Origin: Brassica napus
Taxonomy: Eukaryota; Streptophyta; Magnoliopsida; Brassicales; Brassicaceae
Direction: 5' to 3'
Assembly: GCF_020379485.1 (NCBI RefSeq)
Contig: NC_063448.1
Span: 8,517,726 to 8,581,725 of the forward strand
DNA length: 64,000 nucleotides
Below the pieces are notes generated by a model, which did not search any database, was not told the DNA's origin, and saw only the letters and a program-made list of their open reading frames with translations. Shown here one piece after another: positions 11,578-22,798 of this stretch (the stretch's first letter is position 1; every line of letters starts with the position of its first letter). Made by a program: the position numbers and the translations under genes.

Positions 11578-12796
11578 GGAAAAAATCACATTTAAAACAC
11601 TGAGAGTGTCACTTACTATCACTTTAAACACAAATTTTTTTTGCTAGCATTTTAAATATTCAGAGTGATATTTTTATCATAACATACTTCCAACGACGTT
11701 TTCCTGTTCATAAACGACCACCACTGTTTATTTTACAGGTTAAAATGATGACGTGTCGGTTTATCTTTTTTTTTCTAAAAAATAATAATATAAATACATA
11801 AAATTGGAAAAAATGTAAACAAATCTAAAGAAATTCAAAAATATCAAAAATAAATTTCAAATTAAAAATAAAATAAAATAAAATAAAATATTAAAATTCT
11901 AAAAATTCTAAAATAAGATCTAAAATTAAAATGTTAAACTTAAAAATTAAAATAAAAGTTTATTTTTTTTATTTATTTATTTGTAATTATATATAGGGTA
12001 TAAGAGTCTTTTACCTCTTTAGTTAAACGATTTGGTCATTTTTCTTCGTAGAAAATCTTTTTTTTGGAACATAAACTTAAAATGGTCTATTTGAGAGAAT
12101 TATCAGCCCCGCGTGTGGCCGCCATCAATTAACATGGTGTGAAATCGGCGGCTCCCCGGGATATCTTCTGCAGAGGTGTACTTAAGCGCTAGTTGGGTTT
12201 CGTAAAGTATCCGAATACCCGGGTTATTAAAAAAAATCTTAAAAGTTTTTGATGGTAGCAAGTTTTGATGGTGGCAAGTTTTGATATCGTCATAAGTGAC
12301 GTCATTGTCATTGGATGGAATTTTAAAATGAATATGAATTTTTTGGTTAAATAATTTTTATTTTATGTTTTTAAGTTTGAACTTTTAGTTTTAGATTTTA
12401 TTTTGATTTTTTTATAATATAAAAAAATATTTTAATTTTTAAGTTTGACATTTTAATTTTAGATCCTATTTTTTGAATTTTTATTATTTTATTTTACTTT
12501 TAAGTTGGAAATTTTAACTTTTATATTTTGAATTTTTATATTTTTCAATTTTTAGATTTTTTGAATTTTTTCGAATTTCTGACCATTTTTTCTATTTTTT
12601 CTGAATTTATGTATTTTTTATTTTTTTAAAACGAGACCGACACGTCATCATTTTAACATGTAAAATGTAATATCAACAGTGTCGGTTGCCTATGAACAGG
12701 AAAACGTCGTTGGAGGTTTGTTAGGATAAATATGTCACTCTGAAGGTTTAAAGTGCTAGTAAGTAATACTCTCAGAGTTTTAAATGCGATTTTATC
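11578..12796. mobile_element. Non-autonomous Mutator-like element (MULE) with long inverted repeats
   Basis: The element starts GGAAAAAATCACATTTAAAA and ends with the reverse complement of GATAAAATCGCATTTAAAAC. The arms stay similar for at least 200 bp, sharing CCAACGACGTTTTCCTGTTC and AAAATGATGACGTGTCGG. It is flanked by TAAATTTAT (11569-11577) and TAAATGTAT (12797-12805), a 9-bp duplication with one mismatch, as expected for MULEs. There is no transposase. The centre (about 12095-12225) is markedly more GC-rich than the arms. A foldback element is the alternative classification. Confidence 0.75.
12095..12240 (+). repeat. Possible SINE-like or captured sequence inside the MULE
   Basis: A GC-rich island (contains GTGTGGCCGCCATC and CGGCGGCTCCCCGGGATATC) ends in a TTATTAAAAAAAA tail. 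CTTAAAA occurs before (about 12072) and after (about 12238) it, which could be a target-site duplication. No clear tRNA-type promoter boxes were identified, so a captured host fragment is equally possible. Confidence 0.3.
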
Positions 12797-12914
12797 TAAA
12801 TGTATATATTAAAAATAAAAATAAATAAAAATAAAAAATAAAATAAAATAAAATGAACACCGTTTTGGAGAGGCGACAAAAAAGGCGATTAGGGATTTCT
12901 CTTCCGATACCGGT

Positions 12915-14438
12915 ATGGATACGGTGGTTCCGCCGGACTTACCGCTAGTTACGACTGGTGAGAGTCCGTCAAAGGTGGAAGCGCGGGGCTTTGATCAGGA
13001 AACGAGGCTGGAGATGGATCTGACTGAGCTAACTCAGAAGTTGACGAATGATTTGGGGCTGAAAAGTTCTGATACTGGTGGATCGGGTGATCTATCTTCT
13101 ACGGCGATCGATTTGGTTGAGAAAGAAGAGGGTTTGGTTCCGATGGTTTCAAGTGAAAAGGGTACTGTAAAGGGAGGATCTAAAGGTTCATGGGTGGGAG
13201 CAGTTCAGGGTCAAAAAATGTTGAAGAAATATGAAGTGGAGATTACGATGAAGGATGGTATAGGATCGGTAACTGTCCTAGAGGAGATAACGAAGGATGT
13301 AGCGCCTCTGTGGGATGATTTCCTCATTGGTAAATTTCTTGATAACGCCCCTCACATTGCTAAAGTTCATGCGATTGTTAACAAGATATGGACGCTAAAT
13401 GATAAAGCTCAGAAGATTGAGGTCTACGAAGTTAACTCAACCACGATGAAGTTCAGAATTCTAAACCATTCTGATCGAAACAGGATATTGAGGAGGGGTA
13501 TGTGGAATTTAGCCGGGGTTCCAGTGGTGATGACTAAATGGTCTCCGGTGATTGAGAAGGAGAAACCGCCAACACAATCTATTCCAATGTGGGTTCACAT
13601 CAAGAATGTTCCAGTAAGTATGTTTTCTTGGCAAGGGTTGAGCTTTGTAACCAGTCCAATAGGAAGTCCAGTCAGATTGCACCCTGAGACAGCGCAGTGT
13701 TTGAATCTAGAAGTGGCAAAGATTTTTGTCAATGTGGATTTAACAAAGGATTTGCCAAAGAAGATGAATTTCAACATTCAGGGAGAGGATGTTTTGGTGG
13801 AATTTATCTATCCTTGGTTTCCAATAAAGTGTTCGAAGTGTGACAAATGGGGGCATTCTGTAAAGCCTTGTCCAACTACAAAAGACGCCCAGGGGGATAA
13901 GGAAGAGAAGATGGAAGAAGGTGAAGTGAGAAAAGAAGTGGAAAGTAAAATGGAGGATACTATGACAGTTCAAGAGTTAAACGTTTTGGATGCTACAGGG
14001 AAGATTACTATTGAAATTACTGAAGATAATGTGGAGGAGGAAAGAAAGAGTTCGGGAGGAGAGATAGAGCAGCTGAAGGAAGTATCAGAAAAGGAAGCAG
14101 GCTGGTTAGATGTGTCAATGGGGAAATCTAGTAGATCGCCTTCGGGGAGGCAAAGAGAACTCGAGGTGGATCAGGATACTATTCTCTCTCAGTCTCGGTT
14201 TTCTGTTCTAATGCATGAGGAAGAAGGTGAATGGGTAGAAAGTGATAGGGAGGAAGTGGTGCAGTTAGAAGGGGGAAGTCTACATGAGGAATTGGAAGAG
14301 ATGGATGAAATAATACCTCGTCAATCTTTACCAAGAAACTCGAAGATGAATCATCGGTATCTCAGGGATAAGAAGAGTCTGAAAGCTCAGGATCCAGGTC
14401 CTAGCTATCAGAATAAGAAGAAACCCCGACGTCAATAG
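12915..14438 (+). CDS. LINE ORF1, gag-like RNA-binding protein (DUF4283 plus zinc knuckle)
   Basis: This is the ORF1 protein of a plant L1-type element, expected to bind the element RNA in a ribonucleoprotein particle. It is 507 residues with no break. A DUF4283-type domain spans about residues 120-290 (contains WTLNDKAQKIEVYEVNSTTM). A CCHC zinc knuckle follows, Cys306-X2-Cys309-X4-His314-X4-Cys319. The C-terminal 190 residues are highly charged and rich in Glu and Lys, without a recognised fold. The first ATG, 60 nt inside the element, is taken as the start. The stop is separated from the ORF2 ATG by only three bases, so ORF2 is probably translated by reinitiation or from the same transcript. 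Confidence 0.88.
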   Translation: MDTVVPPDLPLVTTGESPSKVEARGFDQETRLEMDLTELTQKLTNDLGLKSSDTGGSGDLSSTAIDLVEKEEGLVPMVSSEKGTVKGGSKGSWVGAVQGQKMLKKYEVEITMKDGIGSVTVLEEITKDVAPLWDDFLIGKFLDNAPHIAKVHAIVNKIWTLNDKAQKIEVYEVNSTTMKFRILNHSDRNRILRRGMWNLAGVPVVMTKWSPVIEKEKPPTQSIPMWVHIKNVPVSMFSWQGLSFVTSPIGSPVRLHPETAQCLNLEVAKIFVNVDLTKDLPKKMNFNIQGEDVLVEFIYPWFPIKCSKCDKWGHSVKPCPTTKDAQGDKEEKMEEGEVRKEVESKMEDTMTVQELNVLDATGKITIEITEDNVEEERKSSGGEIEQLKEVSEKEAGWLDVSMGKSSRSPSGRQRELEVDQDTILSQSRFSVLMHEEEGEWVESDREEVVQLEGGSLHEELEEMDEIIPRQSLPRNSKMNHRYLRDKKSLKAQDPGPSYQNKKKPRRQ

Positions 14439-14441
14439 TTT

Positions 14442-17400
14442 ATGTCAGGTTTCTACTGGAACATTAGAGGTTTCAATAAGCCATCTAAACATTTGGTAGT
14501 GAAGGAGTGGGTAAAGAAGTGTGGATTTCAATTTGGTTGTTTAATTGAAACGCGTGTAAAGGAGAGTAAAGTAAAGAAGATTATTGAGTGGGTTTTTCCA
14601 GGATGGTCGTACATGGCAAATTATGATTATAACCGTTTGGGGAGAATTTGGGTGTTATGGAGTTCACAAGTGAGAGTTACACCTTGTTTTCAAAGCGCTC
14701 AGATCGTCACTTGTTCTGTTCTGTTGGAAGGACTCAAGGAGGAGTTCTTTTGTTCTTTTGTGTATGGGTTGAATTTGATGGAAGAGAGAAAGGAGCTGTG
14801 GAGGGATATTAAAGCTCATCAGGATTCGCCAGTAATAAGGAAGTCGGCGTGGATTATTCAGGGTGATTACAATGAGATTCTTAATGGGGTGGAGCATTCG
14901 GATTTGGACTCTTCTTATGATTCACCGAGCATGAGAGACTTCCAAGACACTGTGAAGTATTGTTCTTTAGTGGATATGTCCTATCAGGGTCCAAGATTCA
15001 CGTGGAGTAATAAGAGAGATAATGGAGTTATTTGTAAAAAGTTAGATCGCACTTTGATGAATGAGGTTTGGATGAGAAATTATCCTCAGTCATACTGTGT
15101 GTTTGAGGCTGGAGGGTGTTCTGATCATCAGAGATGCAGGATTGTAATTAAGACAGAAACGATGAAGCCCAGACGGCCTTTTAAGTTCGTTAATGCTCTG
15201 GTAGATATGCCTGCTTTCCTCCCAGTGGTGAGTGGATTCTGGCCAGAGACTGAACCTTTATTCAACTCTACATCAGCTCTTTTCCGGTTATCTAAGAAAC
15301 TTAAGGCGCTAAAGTCAAGTTTGATGGAGCTTAGTAAAAATGAAGTTGGGGATATTTTTACTAAGACGAAGGAAGCATATAAGAAGTTGTGTGAAGCTCA
15401 AACAAAGACGCTGGAGGTTCCTACTCAGGTGAATATGGAAACAGAGTATGTGGCTTTTGAGAGATGGTTATTTCTTTCTAATTTGGAGGAAAGGGTTATT
15501 AGTCAGAGAGTGAAGATTCATTGGTTAGACGTGGGGGACGGGAATAATAAGAATTTCCATAGAGCAGCTAAAGTCACAGAAATAAGAAACTCAATTCGGG
15601 AGATAAAGAGACTGGATGGTTCAGTTGCTGATAGTCAAGAAGAAATTAAGAAAGAAGCGGTGGATCATTTTTACAACTTCCTGGCTCATGTCCCTACTGA
15701 TCTCAGAGAAGTTAATCTTGAAGAGTTGAAGGAGTTATTGAACTATGAATGTACTGAGGAGGATAGGTGTATGTTGATTGGGGAGGTAACAGAGGAGGAA
15801 GTGAAGAGAGTTCTCTTCTCCATGCCTGCGGATAAATCTCCAGGGCCAGATGGATACACTAGTGAGTTCTTCAAAGCTTCTTGGGACATCACTGGTAGAG
15901 ATTTTGTGGTAGCCATCAAATCTTTTTTTGATAAAGGCTTTCTACCAAAGGGAGTTAATTCTACGATCCTGGCCCTAATACCGAAGAAGAATGAAGCCAT
16001 TTATATGAAGGATTATCGCCCCATCTCATGTTGCAACGTGATTTACAAGGTGATATCTAAAATTTTGGCAAATCGCATGAAAAGAATTCTCCCTCTTTTC
16101 ATTTCCTTGAATCAGTCAGCATTTGTTAAAGATAGGCTGTTAATGGAGAATGTGTTGTTAGCGTCTGAGCTGGTGAAGAGCTATCATAAGGAGTCTGTTT
16201 CAGAGAGATGTGCAGTTAAGATTGACATTTCTAAGGCGTTTGATTCTGTACAGTGGTCCTTCTTATTATCGGTATTGGGAGCTTTGCACTTTCCAGAGAA
16301 GTTCATATTTTGGATAAAGAAATGCATTGAACTGGCGTCTTTCTCCATTCAGGTTAACGGGGAGCTTGCTGGATATTTCAACAGTAAGAGGGGTTTGAGA
16401 CAAGGCTGTTCTCTATCTCCTTATCTCTTCGTCATTTGCATGCAAGTTTTATCTAAATTACTTGATAAAGCTGCTAAGGGAGGGACTATTGGGTATCACC
16501 CGTACTGTGAAGATCTGAACTTGACGCACATATGCTTTGCGGATGATGTTATTGTTTTCTCTGATGGAAAGAAGAAATCTATAGAGGGGATATTGGAGGT
16601 GTTTCAGGAGTTTGCTAAAATCTCAGGCCTCAGCATTAGTCTCGAAAAGTAGACACTATATCTTGCTGGAGTCAGGGAAGAGGATAGTTTGGCTATTCTC
16701 GAGGAGTTTCCATTTGAAGCAGGATCACTCCCGGTACGGTATCTTGGTCTTCCTCTACTAACTAAGAAAATGAATGCTCGCGATTATAGCCCTCTCATTT
16801 TGAAGGATAAGAGCAAGGATTTCTTCTTGGACTGCACGGCATCTATCTTTTGCTGGTCGTTTACAGCTTATTGGCTCTGTTATATACAGCATTACAAACT
16901 TCTGGATGTCGGCTTATAGATTACCGAATCAGTGCATTCAGGAAATCAACAGCATCTGCTCCGCTTTTCTTTGGTCGGGACCGGTTATGTCGACACAAAA
17001 AGCAAAAATAGCTTGGGTGGATGTATGTAAGCCAAAGGAAGAAGGAGGTTTGGGGCTAAAAAATTTAACTGAAGCAAATACGGTATCTTGTTTAAAGCTT
17101 ATCTGGCGCATTCTATCTGCTAGATCTTCTCTTTGGGTTCAGTGGATTTGGAGATATCTCATCAGAAAAGGATCATTTTGGAGTGTAAAAGAAAGGAGTT
17201 ATGTTGGGTCTTGGATGTGGAAGAAACTATTGAAATTGAGACCGTTGGCTTCTCAGCTAGTTGAAGTGGAGATAAATAATGGTCCAACTACATCTTTCTG
17301 GTTTGACAAATGGTCGCCTATGGGAAGTTTGATTGAGCTATTAGGGGAAAGAGAATGTGTGATTACTGGAATCCTTAAGAATGCTACAGTGGAGAGTGTT

Positions 17401-18108
17401 ATCCAAACCTATAGGGTGCGAAGAAACAGAGTTCCAATATTGCAGCAGATTGAGCAGGAAATTATAAAGGTGCGACTTCGTGGCCTTAATCAGGAAGAGG
17501 ATGCTTGTCTATGGAAAAGAGAGAATGGAGATTTTAGGCCGGAGTTTAATACATCGCAAACTTGGAACCTTATTAGGGACAAATCCCAGAAAGTGTTATG
17601 GTGTAAAGGGGTCTGGTTTCCGGGAGCTACACCTAAATTTTCTTTTGTTACATGGGTTGCTATGCATAACAGGCTTCCGACTGGAGACAGGATTCTTAAA
17701 TGGAATTCTCAGGCAATCTCCACATGTTGGCTCTGTAAAGTAGCCACTGAAAGTAGGGATCATCTGTTTTTTGAATGCTCTTATTCTAAAGCAGTTTGGT
17801 TGGGTATGCTGGGAAGATTGGCGGGTGCGGGTAATAGAAGAAGATATCAATGGGCTCAAGTAGTTCAGGATATGGTGTTGGGTTTAAAGGAGAAAAAACA
17901 GACGTTTTTGATGAGATACAGTTTCCAAGCAGTAATCTATGCTGTGTGGTATGAGCGGAATCAAAGAAGAGTTGGAGAGTCACCTCAACCAGTGAGTTGT
18001 TTGCTGGTAAGATTGGATAAATTAGTAAGGAACAGAATCACTTCTCTGAAAAAGAAGAAGGGTGGGAAATATGAGAAGGCTATGGAAGTTTGGTTTGGTA
18101 GTAGATAA
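14442..18108 (+). pseudogene. LINE ORF2, endonuclease and reverse transcriptase, two disabling lesions
   Basis: ORF2 encodes an APE-type endonuclease (GDYNEIL and GCSDHQR motifs), a reverse transcriptase with the FADD catalytic motif at residues 699-702, and a C-terminal zf-RVT region (CWLCKVATESRDHLFFEC). Two lesions break the frame. A TAG at 16650-16652 replaces an expected sense codon right after LEK, and the protein continues in the same frame at 16653. A frameshift near 16797-16806 then moves the frame so that IRARISSW-type sequence resumes at 16807 and runs to 18108. Before the first lesion 736 codons are open. Conserved sequence on both sides indicates recent decay. No RNase H domain is evident at the C-terminus. 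Confidence 0.9.
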
Positions 18109-18419
18109 TGGAGTTTTTATAGTTCTCTTTTGAGTTTGCTTTGAGGAAATGTAATAGGAAAATCTGCAGTTTTCTGTAAAACAGTTTTTTTGTTTGAATA
18201 AATTTAAAATTCTTTCAAAAAAAAAATAAAATAAAATAAAATAAAATAAAATAAACCAAGTTATTGAACTAGGTTTGATTTGATTGAACTTTGACCCAAA
18301 CAATTATCTGGTTCCTTCCGGTCCGGTTAAAAACACTGATTTGAAGCAAGCAAAATAATCTGAAAGTCGTACCAGAATCTCGGAAATATATTGAACCGGT
18401 TCGTAACGGCTTAGGATAG

Positions 18420-18561
18420 AACTTGTTCTTAAGGAAGACATCAGCCTCTTTAAGATTAGAGTGGAGCCAATCAACAGAAACAACAGGTTCATTGGTAGAC
18501 ATAGATGATGTTGCGTAACCAGTTTTTGGTCCACCTCCAGTAGAAGCCATAACTCGACCAA
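18420..18561 (-). pseudogene. STR1: Fragment of thiosulfate/3-mercaptopyruvate sulfurtransferase 1 gene
   Basis: On the minus strand the frame starting at 18550 reads MASTGGGPKTGYATSS, then EPVVSVDWLHSNLKEADV. This matches the N-terminal part of plant sulfurtransferase 1 (STR1/MST1) as I remember it, where MAST precedes a G-YSTSS and EPVVSVDWLHANL segment. The match ends within about 45 codons, and the following sequence does not encode the rhodanese domains. No other exons are present in the window, so this is a remnant, perhaps left after a deletion or local duplication. In Arabidopsis STR1 lies, to my recollection, near MYB63 on chromosome 1, which agrees with the next gene. Confidence 0.65.
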
Positions 18562-18624
18562 CGTTTGTAGCTGTGTATTAACTAGCTTCTCATGTGGTTT
18601 TGTTTTCGAAATAAGTTTTCTCAC

Positions 18625-18940
18625 ATGTTACCGGGTAGTGATGCGATAAGTATTTATGTTCATTGCACCTGACCTTAGTGTAATCTTCGTATAAGATTGT
18701 TAACACATAACTGCAAAGGTAGCATCAGATTCTTTAATCATAATTCATCTATTTTGATAGAGCATCAGTTTCGTCAACAAGTTTCATTTTGATCAGTTAT
18801 CATTCAGATATCATTGGATTCACATATGACATAGCACACAATTACGAGCATAAAAACTTATCGCATCACTACCCGGCAATCAGTTATCATTTAGATATCA
18901 TTGGATTCACATATGACGTAGCACACAATTACGAAGTCAA
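18625..18940. repeat. Inverted repeat plus tandem duplication near the STR1 remnant
   Basis: A 31-bp segment at 18625-18655 (contains GGGTAGTGATGCGATAAGTA) is present inverted at 18848-18878, with two mismatches. It is interleaved with a direct duplication: CATTGGATTCACATATGAC occurs near 18813 and near 18898, with a period of about 88 bp. The structure could fold as a hairpin. No element family is recognised. Confidence 0.7.
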
Positions 18941-19433
18941 TTTATCAGACATAAAGATCAGAAAAAAAAAGAAGAAGCAAAGTTACCAAATAAAAATCTT
19001 CATGAGAATTGATTCAAAAAAAAATCTTCAAATACTGAATAGATCAGATAACACATTAATCATTTATGTGAAACTTAAACCTTAAAGCTATAAAAAAACA
19101 TTTTATGGTGACTTCCTATGTTATACAATAAAACTCCCACAACGTTTTGATTGTTACACAATTGAGAGTAAGAAAATACATAAAAGAATCAGTTTCAAGA
19201 CAATAACAATTAATCTTTCTCACCTTATATTTATGGATGGTTGCTAGCTGATAGGCTTACTTGGTTTCAACACAAAGCAATCTTTTGCAAAGAAAATTTT
19301 AACGCTCTGTAATATCTACGTTTCTTCTCTATTGATACTACATGGCACATGCGCTTACCTGATCTTGTTATTTTACTAAAAGTTCCAAGAATTTAGCTTT
19401 CACTGAGTATAATCAGGTATAATTTGAGTTTGT
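18941..19433. other. Non-coding, downstream flank of the MYB63-like gene
   Basis: AT-rich DNA without recognisable coding content. It should include the 3' UTR of the minus-strand MYB gene. No repeat family is recognised. Confidence 0.5.
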
Positions 19434-20458
19434 TTATGGCTTCGTCAATGGTGTATCAAGAGCTCGTAACTCTCCAAGGTGATGATGACGATGATTCTTT
19501 GTTAGCATCACTATGCTCTGTTGTTGTTGGCTATCGTTTTCTTCTAACCCGAGTTCGGTTTCCAGGTGCTTGAACCATTTCTCAACTTCATCTTCTTGGG
19601 AGTCTTGATGAGCCCATGGAGCCAAACTGTTCTCAGGTTGTTGGAATGAATCTAAACCATTAATGAAACTCCATATTTCAGGATCTACACCAAAAGGTAT
19701 CTCCAGCAGCTCTGGTTTGTCTACCTCTTGTAACGTCCTCGTAACTTCGCTATGACCTTCTAAATACTGAAGCGTTTGACCTATCTGTACACCGTCTTCT
19801 TTGCTAGAAATCTTGGAGCCACCAAAAGACATAGACGCATTAGGGGATGACTCTTGAGATGTCTCTTCTCTATTCAAAGAATCTTTTGTTCCCGCTTCAT
19901 CATCGGCATTAAGGTTGGTGTGCGAGCTCAATCTTTTCTTGAGATGGGTATGCCACACATTCTTTATCTCGTTGTCTGTTCGTCCTGGCAGTTTAGAAGC
20001 AATCTTGGACCACCTGAAACCAAAATGAAGAAAAGCTATTGTTAGAATCCAAACGTTGAGCCAAGACAAGACACTAACAAGATAACACATACTTGCTTCC
20101 AATGCTCTGGTGAAGTTTAATGATGGTTTCTTCTTCATCTACGCTAAAATTTCCACGTTTCACATCAGGTCTGAGGTAATTAATCCATCGAAGACGACAA
20201 CTCTTGCCACACCTCAACAATCCTTCGTTACATGCATAGATGGATAGACATAAAGAAACAGAACCAGAAGATTACAAAAGGCTTAAGGAAGACCATGGCT
20301 TTAAGATCAGAAACATTACCAGCTTGTTCTGGGAGAGATCTCCAATTCTCATGACCATACTTGTTAATGAAAGAGATGAGTTTCAGGTCTTCGTCGTAGC
20401 TCCATTGTCCTCTCTTCACTTTGGTTTTGTCACAACATGGCGCTCTTCCTTTGCCCAT
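19434..20458 (-). CDS. MYB63: R2R3-MYB transcription factor, MYB63-like (lignin / secondary wall activator)
   Basis: The product is a nuclear DNA-binding regulator. Arabidopsis MYB63 and MYB58 activate lignin biosynthesis genes through AC-rich promoter elements. Three exons on the minus strand: 20458-20320 (139 nt), 20222-20093 (130 nt, the usual R2R3-MYB second exon) and 20013-19434. All sites are GT/AG and in phase, giving 282 residues. R2 is about residues 14-64 ([20 protein letters not shown]) and R3 about 67-115 (NKW-type region [20 protein letters not shown]). Subgroup features include the start [11 protein letters not shown] and the acidic stretch EEDEVEKW-type region ([20 protein letters not shown]) close to the C-terminus. 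The first R2 tryptophan follows RGQ where RGP is usual. The last about 30 residues, after the poly-Gln run, look unlike the MYB63 tail I recall. MYB58 is the main alternative identity. Confidence 0.85.
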
Positions 20459-20526
20459 TCTCTCTACTCTCTCTCACATACACACGTTTGAGATTTTTTT
20501 ACCAAAGCAAGTTGGTCCTATGTGTA

Positions 20527-20534
20527 TATTTATA
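20527..20534 (-). promoter_or_regulatory. Likely TATA box of the MYB63-like gene
   Basis: The minus strand reads TATAAATA about 70 bases upstream of the ATG, a reasonable position for a TATA box with a short 5' UTR. No other TATA-like site is better placed. Confidence 0.6.
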
Positions 20535-21544
20535 CAAGAAATTGGTGTGTGATCCTGACTTTTAGAAACATGTTATAATCAAAAGACAATGACAATGGTC
20601 AAATCAGATTTGTTCAAATAAATTACTATCTATATGTGTGGTTGAATATCTCATGATTCCTTCTTTTCTAATTATATACTTCCCATTTATATGTCAAAAT
20701 AAACAGTAATTATGTTATAAATATTATCTCACATTGAATTATAAATATGTTTGAAACTTCAATATTGAGTCTCACAATTCCTAGTCAATCTAAAACATCT
20801 TAAAATGCCTATAATATATCCTTGTGATTATTATCGTCTATAAAAAGAATTGACTAAGCTTGTATAGTACAACTTATATTAGTTAATAACTTAATACTAA
20901 GATAAAATGCGCAGAGTAAATTTATATGAAAATTATTTAAGAAATATCTTATGGAAAAAAAATTATATTATTGATCGAATTAATATATTTGGCCCTTAAA
21001 CAATTTTTTTTTAATTTTTTTTTGTTAATTACATAATTTGTTTACTAATGAACTGATCTCATTTTTAAAAATATTTTAGGTCAAAAAATTATTTATCGCA
21101 TAAAAATCTAACGTTTAGGCCGAAGAATCTCATGCCTACTATTTGGTTACAATGAAACTATGCCAGCTCGGTTTTATATCATGATTTAGCAATTTAAAAG
21201 TTAATTATGGTTATGAGAAGTTTACGTTCACGTGTCAATCCTATCTATCTTCGATAGTTTTCTCTTTTTTGTGTCATTTTGGTTATTACTCGATATAAAT
21301 ATTACTTTTTGAGTTTATTCTCATTTCTTTCTTTTATTTTGGCCTGAGATTTAGAAAATGTTTAAGATTTAAAATTATTAAAGAGATACATACTTAGGTT
21401 AAGATATGCGCCTTGTATTTAGGTTAAGATATGCGTCTTGTGTAGGATAAATACTTATTTTATATTTTTCTGCATAATATGAAATAATAAAATAATAATT
21501 ATATATTAAATAACTAAGAAATCAGTTACTATTATTTAATAAAT
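20535..21544. other. Upstream region of the MYB63-like gene, non-coding
   Basis: AT-rich, no coding region recognised. A short direct repeat (TTAGGTTAAGATATGCG) occurs twice near 21393 and 21418. Distal promoter elements may lie here but cannot be named from sequence alone. Confidence 0.45.
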
Positions 21545-22280
21545 TGGCTTGCACATATAAATCAAATGACCACTCTTGTTTATTCGCAATCATTTTAGAA
21601 TAAATAAATTAAAACAGTCAATCTTATCTATCCTATATGATATATAATTAAATTTAAACGATATGAAGTATATATATATATATATTAACATAAACACCTA
21701 TTAAAATAAAATTATTTATTTATATGATTTTATTATCATTGTATTTTATTATAGAAAAAAATTAAAACATTGATCACAAAAGTTTATGTGAGACTTTTAA
21801 TAGTTTTAATAATTTATACTCGTTTTGAAAAATTCAAAAATACAACATATACAAAAAATATAAATTTTTAATGTATGATTAATGTAATTGTGTAATTTAT
21901 TTTAATAGTAAAGAATTAAACAAAAATGATAGAAAACATACAGATTCTTAGCAAATATTCATTATTTAAAATAATTAATTACTATATATATCATAATCAC
22001 ATTAGATAATTCCGTAGATTTTATTTAAAAAAATAATATATAATAAATAGCCATATTGTTTTAGTTAATATCATATGATATTATATAGTTGGTATTAAAT
22101 GTTTCCAGTGAGATATAAAAATCGAATTTGACCAACATTTTTTCAATTTCAATGTGAGACTGACACGTATGATTAATTAACTACCTAATTGATTGACACA
22201 TAAGTAAATGGTTTTTTTTTAATTATTACAAAATTAAGATTACATCTTTTTAAATGTTTCTCGATTAATATATAAGGGAT
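21545..22280 (+). repeat. Dispersed AT-rich repeat, copy A (copy B at 43020-43873)
   Basis: This segment recurs in the same orientation 21 kb away. Shared blocks include TTAGATAATTCCGTAGATTT (about 22005 and 43665) and, at the right edges, TCTCGATTAA-ATATAAGGGA (22259 and 43852). The alignment has many mismatches and small gaps, so the copies are old. No termini or coding capacity are recognised. Confidence 0.65.
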
Positions 22281-22697
22281 AGGTTATAGTAAACTTTGAA
22301 CTTTGACTAACTCAGTATTTAAGTCTTTTCTAAGTCAAATCAGAAAGGGCCATAACGATTTTTCTGTCGATGGCTATACCAACTTTTGAAAACGTTTCCA
22401 CAGAAAAAGAGAAAAAAAAAAAGCGGATAATTCATATAAAAGAACTTAACTATAATTATTTTTCTCTATGCTTTTGAGTTAATTGATCTACCAAACGAGA
22501 AAGTATGCTACTACCTTTAGGCCGCCATGTCATGTTAGGAAATGTACTAGATAAATTTGAATAAATCATTAGTTTCGAAAAGAATAGAAGTATAAATTAG
22601 AATTTGACTGGCTAGGGTTTTAAGAAACTGTGAATGAATAAATAATTTTCTACAACCTCATTTACGTATAAACAACAAATCAAAAAAAAACCTAGTA

Positions 22698-22698
22698 A

Positions 22699-22730
<32 letters not shown>

Positions 22731-22772
22731 AGCTCACAAGAATATATATATATATATATATAAGCTCACAAG
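22698..22772. repeat. (AT)n microsatellite with short duplication
   Basis: Two runs of alternating A and T are each followed by TATAAGCTCACAAGA, so the tract has been duplicated once with its flank. Length is likely to vary between individuals. Confidence 0.8.
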
Positions 22773-22798
22773 ATAAATCTTTTCACAGGTCCTTAATT

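Larger units (their letters stand above)
12855..18255 (+). mobile_element. Full-length L1-type LINE (non-LTR retrotransposon)
   Basis: Two plus-strand ORFs (gag-like ORF1, then endonuclease-reverse transcriptase ORF2) are followed by a short 3' UTR and an A-rich tail. Upstream lies an (AAAAT)n tract ending at 12854, and downstream the tail merges into another (AAAAT)n tract up to about 18255. The target duplication is therefore probably AT-rich and its exact edges cannot be set. A 60-nt leader precedes the ORF1 ATG. Confidence 0.9.

Noticed and set aside
18022..18303. Minus-strand open frame over the LINE 3' end
   Set aside because: It is antisense to ORF2 and the A-rich tail, so a shadow frame.
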